The notes under the pieces: generated by a model
Seen by the model: the letters and a program-made list of their open reading frames with translations, nothing else
What the model was told of the DNA's origin: nothing
The model's database searches: none
Part shown: piece after piece, positions 5,478-9,149 of the stretch
How positions within the stretch are numbered: position 1 is the stretch's first letter
Layout of the letters: each line of letters opens with the position of its first letter
Program-made: the position numbers and the translations under genes
From: Roseiflexaceae bacterium
GTDB lineage: Bacteria > Chloroflexota > Chloroflexia > Chloroflexales > Roseiflexaceae
Length of the DNA: 9,149 nucleotides
Assembly (NCBI GenBank): GCA_014381165.1
Contig: JACMIM010000570.1
Span: forward strand, 1 to 9,149
Direction of reading: 5' to 3'

Positions 5478-6530
5478 GTGAAGACTCAGACCCTGCCGGA
5501 GGCGCTGGACGAATTTATTACCCGCATGCCAAAGGTAGAAACGCATCTGCATCTTGAAGGCTCGATTCAGCCAGCCACGTTGCTAGAGATCGCGCGGCGC
5601 AACCAAGTCGAAATTCCCGCGCGCGATGTGGCGGGGGTCGAGCAACTCTTTAAGTATCAGAGTTTTCACGAGTTTCTGACCGTGTTCATGGCGCTAGCCC
5701 GCGTACTCGTGCGCGGCGAGGATTTCGAGCAGATCGCGTATGAGCTTGGCCATCACTTGGCCGACCAACAAGTGCGCTATGCCGAAGTCATGATTTCACC
5801 CCGCCAGCACTCCTACCGTGGGATCGATCTGAATGAGGTGGTGCAGGGCGCGGCGGCAGGCTTCGCCAAGGCGCAACGCGAACGTGGCATAGGGGTTAAC
5901 CTGGCATTCGACTACGGGCGGCAGTTCGGCACCGAGGAAGCTTGGCCGCTGCTGGAGTGCGCCATCGGCAACCAGCACAACACGCTGGTTGCCTGGTCGA
6001 TCGGCGGCGACGAGCGCCACTTTCCGCCGGAGCCATTTGCCGAGCTGTTCGCCGCCGCAAAACAGGCCGGGCTGCATGTCATGGCGCACGCTGGCGAGGT
6101 CGTCGGGCCGGCCAGTGTGTGGGGCGCGGTGGATGTGCTGGGAGCCGAGCGGATTGGCCACGGCGTGCGCAGCGTCGATGATCCAGCGCTGCTAACGCAC
6201 CTGCGCGAACGTGGCGTCGTGCTGGATGTTTGCCCGACCAGTAACCTGCGCACTGGCGCGGTTGCCTCGCTGGCCGCTCACCCATTCCGCCGCTTGTTCA
6301 ACGCTGGGCTGACCCTCACGGTAAACACCGACGACCCAGTCTTCTTCGCTACAACTCTGAACGATGAGTACCGCCTGTTGGCCGGCAGCTTCGGCTTCAC
6401 TGCCGAGGAGCTGACCACGCTGGCGCTCAATGCAGCCCATGCAAGCTTTCTGCCGGACGAACAACGGGCCATGCTGTCAGGGCAGATGCAATCAGATATC
6501 GCCGCGCTACGCGCTGAACTAGATTTGTAG
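5478..6530 (+). CDS. add: Adenosine deaminase family protein
   Basis: Members deaminate adenosine to inosine in purine salvage. The 350-residue protein shows the full set of active-site motifs: PKVETHLHLEGS (18-29, zinc ligands His23 and His25), MAHAGE (202-207, zinc ligand His204 and catalytic Glu207), RIGHG (225-229, His228), CPTSN (252-256) and TVNTDDP (281-287, Asp285 zinc ligand and Asp286). The GTG at 5478 is preceded by GAGGA six bases upstream; the overlapping ATG at 5476 is followed at once by TGA, so it cannot start this gene. The ending DDPVFF.TTL..EY also occurs in relatives that deaminate 6-aminodeoxyfutalosine (menaquinone pathway) or adenine, so the substrate is not settled. 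The gene is isolated by the prfA terminator, and its last 12 bases overlap the opposing kinase gene. Confidence 0.9.
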   Translation: MKTQTLPEALDEFITRMPKVETHLHLEGSIQPATLLEIARRNQVEIPARDVAGVEQLFKYQSFHEFLTVFMALARVLVRGEDFEQIAYELGHHLADQQVRYAEVMISPRQHSYRGIDLNEVVQGAAAGFAKAQRERGIGVNLAFDYGRQFGTEEAWPLLECAIGNQHNTLVAWSIGGDERHFPPEPFAELFAAAKQAGLHVMAHAGEVVGPASVWGAVDVLGAERIGHGVRSVDDPALLTHLRERGVVLDVCPTSNLRTGAVASLAAHPFRRLFNAGLTLTVNTDDPVFFATTLNDEYRLLAGSFGFTAEELTTLALNAAHASFLPDEQRAMLSGQMQSDIAALRAELDL

Positions 6531-7628
6531 CGGCTCGCCGAGCGACGTTGCGCGCAGCGTCGGCTGTTCGTGCAGCGGCAGCAGTACGGTCAAGGCCGTA
6601 CCCTCGCCCTCGCGGCTTTCAAGCTCGATTGTCCCATCGTGCCGCTGAATAATCGCACGGGCGAGGAATAATCCAAGCCCCATACCTGATTGCTCAGGCG
6701 CATTACTGGCGCGGTAGAAGCGCTCGAACACGCGCTGCTGGTCGCCCTCCGGGATGCCCACGCCACGATCGCGCACCACGACTTGCGCCTGTCCCTGCTC
6801 GTGCTGATGCACAGAAATGATGATCGTTCCAGGCTGTGGCGAAAACTTGATTGCATTAGCGATCAGATACTGAAGCGCTTGCTGAATACGGTTAGCGTCG
6901 ACGGTGGCCGTCAGTTGGGCTGCGTCGGCATCCAGCAACAGCGCGTGGCGATCAGCGACCGATGCCATATCGGCAATAAGCCGACTTGTCAGATCGATCA
7001 GGTCGGTAGGCCGCTTGTTCAGCTGGAGCCGATCCATGTTGATTCGCGAGAAATCGAGCAACTGGTCGAGCAGAAGGGTCATGCGCGCAACCTGAGCCGA
7101 GATGATTTCTAGCCCTTTGCGATTAGGGTCGTCCGGCGTTTTGTTGAGCCGCCGGCGCAGCAGATCAGCATAGCCCTTAATCGAGGCCATTGGGTTCTTC
7201 AACTCGTGCGACATGTACGAGATGAACTCATCCTTTTTTTGATCGGCAAGTGCATATTCATCGCGCTCATGCTGAACGAGCACCGCAGGCGGACGGTGCG
7301 CCACGAGCGCGCGCGCGGCCAAAATAGCCCGCACTGCCCCGACGACCTCGCCCGCCTGCACGGGCGTGGTCAGCCAGCCCGCGATCTCGATAGCGCCGAG
7401 CAGCGGCGCTGGTGGTGTATCGGCGAGCACCACAATTGGCGCGTTGCTTTCCGCGAGCGCAGCCGTGTCGACTAAATTAGGTACAGCAAGCTGGCGCAGG
7501 TCGATCAGCACGAGGTCAACTGCATGGTCACCAATATGATCAAGGACTTCGTAGCCAGCCTGACGAAGCTGGGCCGCGAACTTGGTCGCAACATCGCTCT
7601 GTTGCGCAATATAGGCAATAGAATTCAT
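6519..7628 (-). CDS. Soluble orphan sensor histidine kinase with a degenerate receiver-like N-terminal domain
   Basis: This 369-residue protein has no signal peptide or membrane helix, so it should act in the cytosol. Residues 1-105 look like a receiver fold (DLVLIDL at 38-44, APIVVLAD at 63-70, GWLTTPV at 84-90). The paired acidic residues after the first strand are missing, and the conserved Lys of the KP motif is Thr88, so normal phosphotransfer is unlikely. A short helix (about 115-135) leads to the HisKA domain, with the phosphoacceptor His141 in SHELKNPMASIKGYADLL. The ATPase domain shows the N box ALQYLIANAIKFSP (251-264), G1 DRGVGIP (287-293), F box VFERFYRA (300-307) and G2 GMGLGLFLARAI (315-326). 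The kinase half therefore looks active. No response regulator gene is in the window, and the input signal is unknown. An extended -10 lies six bases from the ATG. Confidence 0.9.
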   Translation of the reverse strand: MNSIAYIAQQSDVATKFAAQLRQAGYEVLDHIGDHAVDLVLIDLRQLAVPNLVDTAALAESNAPIVVLADTPPAPLLGAIEIAGWLTTPVQAGEVVGAVRAILAARALVAHRPPAVLVQHERDEYALADQKKDEFISYMSHELKNPMASIKGYADLLRRRLNKTPDDPNRKGLEIISAQVARMTLLLDQLLDFSRINMDRLQLNKRPTDLIDLTSRLIADMASVADRHALLLDADAAQLTATVDANRIQQALQYLIANAIKFSPQPGTIIISVHQHEQGQAQVVVRDRGVGIPEGDQQRVFERFYRASNAPEQSGMGLGLFLARAIIQRHDGTIELESREGEGTALTVLLPLHEQPTLRATSLGEPLQI

Positions 7629-7634
7629 AGTTGA

Positions 7635-7643
7635 ATACTAGCA
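7635..7643 (-). promoter_or_regulatory. Extended -10 promoter element of the histidine kinase gene
   Basis: The minus strand reads TGC-TAGTAT followed by six bases and then the ATG. This is the same extended -10 as at the pyr promoter. No matching -35 is seen at normal spacing and no Shine-Dalgarno lies between. Transcription starting about seven bases after the -10 would begin at or next to the A of the ATG, giving a leaderless mRNA. Confidence 0.45.
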
Positions 7644-7658
7644 GTTATGGAGTTGCTC

Positions 7659-7748
7659 AAAAGCGTTTATTGCTCCTGCGGAGGGCAAAGAAGAACAATT
7701 TGCTGTTTTGCTGTTTAGCGCTTTGCGCCAGACAGCAAAACAAAAAGA
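7659..7748. repeat. Intergenic paired-hairpin element, copy 2
   Basis: Arms at 7705-7721 and 7725-7741 form a 17-bp hairpin with one G-T pair, one mismatch, a 3-base loop and GCGC at the tip. The flank 7659-7693 reads aaagcg..cctgcggagggcaaag and can form a small CTCC-TGC-GGAG hairpin. Copy 1 at 504-590 has the same order, orientation and tip, with close similarity in the flank (about 26 of 32 aligned bases by eye). Both copies lie 30-40 bases upstream of a minus-strand start codon. It may also shape the 3' end of the folK transcript. Confidence 0.65.
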
Positions 7749-7795
7749 TAGCTATGTTATGCTGCTGCAGGCGGCAACCGTCAACTGCGCAAGTC

Positions 7796-7894
7796 CTAAA
7801 ATAACGCCGCGATACGGCAAATCACGCCCGCGACCACCGTAAAAAGTAACAAAGTGCTCCCGTGATGGAGGTACAGCTTAAAAGCAAGGTTCAT
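7796..7894 (-). CDS. Possible 32-residue single-pass membrane peptide downstream of folK
   Basis: A minus-strand ATG at 7894 opens 32 codons ending in TAG. The peptide has a short N-terminal part (MNLAFKLYLHHG), a hydrophobic stretch (STLLLFTVVAGVIC, residues 13-26) and the end RIAALF, compatible with one membrane helix. It begins 24 bases after the folK stop. There is no good ribosome site (only GGA touching the ATG), codon GC at third positions is lower than in neighbours, and a frame of this length can arise by chance. I do not recognise a family. Confidence 0.22.
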   Translation of the reverse strand: MNLAFKLYLHHGSTLLLFTVVAGVICRIAALF

Positions 7895-7918
7895 TCCATG
7901 GAGTTGAGCACGCGAAGT

Positions 7919-8440
7919 TTACACTGAGGCCCGCGCCTGCGCCGGCGCATTCGGCAGGAGATAGCGCTGAACACTGCGCACATCGTCGGCATCTTGCAGC
8001 AACTGCTTGGCAGTGTAGTAGAGCACGGGGTGAACAAGATTTGGCGCGATCTCGGCGAGCGGAAGCAGCACAAAAGCGCGCTTTGGCAGATCAGGGTGAG
8101 GAATTTTCAGCAGCGGACTGTCAACCAGCAGGTTGTCGTAAAATAAAATGTCGAGGTCAATCGGCCGTGGGCCATACTGAACACCCGGCTGGCGACCAAG
8201 CTCGATCTCAATGCGCTGAAGCACGCTTAACAGTTCAAGTGGCGCGATTTGAGTTTGTGCGTGCAAGACACAGTTGATGAATGCGTCATCGCGCACATAA
8301 CCGAGTGGCGCGGCCACATACAGTTCAGATATCTTCACGATAACGAGTTCGCGCGACAGCCGTGTAATTGCCGCACGAAGCGCCTTGATGCGATCGCCAA
8401 CATTGCTGCCAAGGCCAATGTATATATTGTGCTGACGCAT
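7919..8440 (-). CDS. folK: 2-amino-4-hydroxy-6-hydroxymethyldihydropteridine pyrophosphokinase (HPPK)
   Basis: FolK transfers pyrophosphate from ATP to 6-hydroxymethyl-7,8-dihydropterin, the step before dihydropteroate synthase in folate synthesis. From the ATG at 8440 the protein has 173 residues, normal for the family. Motifs: IYIGLGSNVGDR (6-17), SELYVAAPLGY (38-48), the HPPK signature GPRPIDLDILFYD (90-102) with magnesium-binding Asp95 and Asp97, and IPHPDLPKRAFVLLPLAEIAP (113-133). The frame extends 23 codons further to a GTG at 8509, but that part is unlike the family and begins close to the predicted transcription start, so the inner ATG is preferred. The ribosome site is weak. No folP or folB is adjacent; the gene is divergent from the resolvase gene. 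Confidence 0.94.
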   Translation of the reverse strand: MRQHNIYIGLGSNVGDRIKALRAAITRLSRELVIVKISELYVAAPLGYVRDDAFINCVLHAQTQIAPLELLSVLQRIEIELGRQPGVQYGPRPIDLDILFYDNLLVDSPLLKIPHPDLPKRAFVLLPLAEIAPNLVHPVLYYTAKQLLQDADDVRSVQRYLLPNAPAQARASV

Positions 8441-8517
8441 CTGATTATCGGCAGCGCCTGTCCACGAACAAGCGGCTGCACAAGCGACACAAAAGCGAAC
8501 TTGCAACACATAATGAC

Positions 8518-8545
8518 ATTATAGTCATCCAAGAATGAAAAGCAA
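8518..8545 (-). promoter_or_regulatory. Promoter of folK with a short dyad around the -10
   Basis: On the minus strand -35 TTGCTT (8540-8545) and a consensus -10 TATAAT (8518-8523) are 16 bases apart. The -10 is flanked by ATGAC (8513-8517) and GTCAT (8524-8528), which are inverted copies and could be an operator. The leader to the ATG at 8440 would be about 70 bases. Confidence 0.68.
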
Positions 8546-8565
8546 GCGAATTCTTTCCCTGCGTA

Positions 8566-8574
8566 TGCTATACT
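8566..8574 (+). promoter_or_regulatory. Extended -10 promoter of the resolvase gene
   Basis: TG (8566-8567), one base, then TATACT (8569-8574) form an extended -10. No good -35 is present, as is common for such promoters. Transcription near 8581 leaves the GTG at 8613 as the first suitable in-frame start with a ribosome site. Confidence 0.55.
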
Positions 8575-8612
8575 ACTGCGTACTCGCACATTCGTTCGCA
8601 GTGGGACATGCC

Positions 8613-9044
8613 GTGAACTATACCCTCACGTTGACCCTACCAATGCCGCCGGGCGTCAATAATCAGTACGTTTCGCTTGGTGCTCGGCGCGTCCTTAGCC
8701 AAGAGGCGCGGCGCTACAAGAGCACGGTGACACGCCTGCTCAAGCGCGCCCGCGACAGCGGCGCGATCAGCGATGATCTGTGCGCGGCGGCGCAGGTGGG
8801 CTATCTCGCACTTTTCATCGATTTCTACTTCGAAACACCACTGCGGCGCGACCTCGACGGTGGGCTGAAGATCGCCCAGGATACGATCTGCGCGGCGCTC
8901 GGTGTCAACGATAACCGTGTGGTAGACATTCATTTGGTCAAGCGCATCGACCCCGGCAACCCGCGTATCGAGGTCGAGCTTGAAGTGCTGGACGAATGGC
9001 AGTTCGAGCGGGAGCGAGAAGTCCTGGTAAAGGCTAAGGGCTGA
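8613..9044 (+). CDS. RusA-like Holliday junction resolvase
   Basis: RusA-family enzymes are small homodimeric endonucleases that cut Holliday junctions. The 143-residue protein has the N-terminal LTLPMPPGVNNQYV (7-20), the RVLSQEARRYK segment (26-36) and the acidic core RRDLDGGLKIAQD (78-90). Asp80, Asp82 and Lys86 correspond by position to the catalytic Asp70, Asp72 and Lys76 of Escherichia coli RusA. GVNDNRVVD (97-105) matches the later DD motif, with the first Asp as Asn99 and the second kept (Asp100). GTG at 8613 is chosen because GGGA lies eight bases before it and a promoter lies just upstream; the in-frame ATG at 8535 lies ahead of that promoter and adds 26 residues without family similarity. 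The last codons and the TGA lie in heptad repeats. RusA genes are often phage-borne, but no phage genes are adjacent here. Confidence 0.87.
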   Translation: MNYTLTLTLPMPPGVNNQYVSLGARRVLSQEARRYKSTVTRLLKRARDSGAISDDLCAAAQVGYLALFIDFYFETPLRRDLDGGLKIAQDTICAALGVNDNRVVDIHLVKRIDPGNPRIEVELEVLDEWQFEREREVLVKAKG

Positions 9045-9149
9045 AGGCTAAGGGCTAAAGCTCCGAACACCTCAGCCCTGGTTCTAGCCCTCAGCCCTGG
9101 TTCTAGCCCTCAGCCCTCAGCCCTCAGCCCTCAGCCCTGGTTCTAGCCC
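9032..9149. repeat. Heptanucleotide repeat array at the right edge
   Basis: Four heptads ggctaag, ggctgaa, ggctaag, ggctaaa (9032-9059) are followed, after 11 bases, by the opposite orientation. There, unit A ctcagcc (7 bases) and unit B ctggttctagcc (12 bases) run A-B-A-B-A-A-A-A-B from 9071 to 9148. The 19-base A+B combination occurs three times. The two halves are partly complementary and could fold into a long hairpin after the resolvase gene. The array reaches the edge, so its full length is unknown. It is not a CRISPR: the units are too short and there are no unique spacers. Confidence 0.88.

Noticed and set aside
7629..7918. tRNA or other structured RNA gene between the kinase gene and folK
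   Set aside because: Both strands were read for a T-loop (GTTCRA) with a matching acceptor stem and none was found; only the paired-hairpin element and a short open frame are visible.
8441..8509. Upstream GTG start for folK
   Set aside because: The extra 23 residues are unlike the family and would begin about two bases after the predicted transcription start.
8535..8612. Upstream ATG start for the resolvase gene
   Set aside because: The predicted extended -10 lies inside this stretch and the added 26 residues are not RusA-like.
9032..9149. CRISPR array
   Set aside because: Units are 7 and 12 bases, directly adjacent and without unique spacers.

Overview
The window is a GC-rich stretch of bacterial chromosome made of housekeeping genes. 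No phage, plasmid or CRISPR module is visible. A member of the Chloroflexota (Chloroflexales/Roseiflexus-like) is the most likely source. I infer this from the pyrR-pyrB-pyrC-pyrK order, the high-GC coding, the weak Shine-Dalgarno sites and the heptanucleotide repeats between genes; no marker gene was compared.

Region 1 (1 to about 3850, minus strand) is a pyrimidine biosynthesis operon read right to left. A sigma70-type promoter (3818-3846) leads into an attenuator: a PyrR-binding loop (3779-3802) and an intrinsic terminator (3693-3728). Then come pyrR, pyrB, a dihydroorotase homologue, and the first 155 codons of a pyrK-like gene that runs off the left edge. PyrR with UMP should promote termination and so switch the operon off when pyrimidines are plentiful. 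The dihydroorotase homologue has lost several active-site residues and is probably a non-catalytic pseudo-dihydroorotase. This is the most interesting point in the window.

Region 2 (3850-6530, plus strand) starts at a promoter placed back to back with the pyr promoter. It holds rpsU (ribosomal protein bS21), a hairpin terminator, prfA (release factor 1), a very clear intrinsic terminator, and an adenosine-deaminase-family gene (add). The rpsU start is unusual: a near-perfect Shine-Dalgarno lies 35 bases upstream, with a hairpin in between.

Region 3 (6519-8440, minus strand) holds a soluble orphan histidine kinase with a degenerate receiver-like N-terminus, whose end overlaps add tail to tail. 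It also holds a gap with a palindromic repeat and a possible 32-codon membrane peptide, and then folK (folate synthesis).

Region 4 (8566-9149, plus strand) is a RusA-like Holliday junction resolvase, transcribed away from folK. It ends inside a heptanucleotide repeat array that reaches the right edge.

Two kinds of repeat link the intergenic gaps: degenerate heptads (467-487, 3634-3691, 9032-9149) and a paired-hairpin element present twice (504-590 and 7659-7748).
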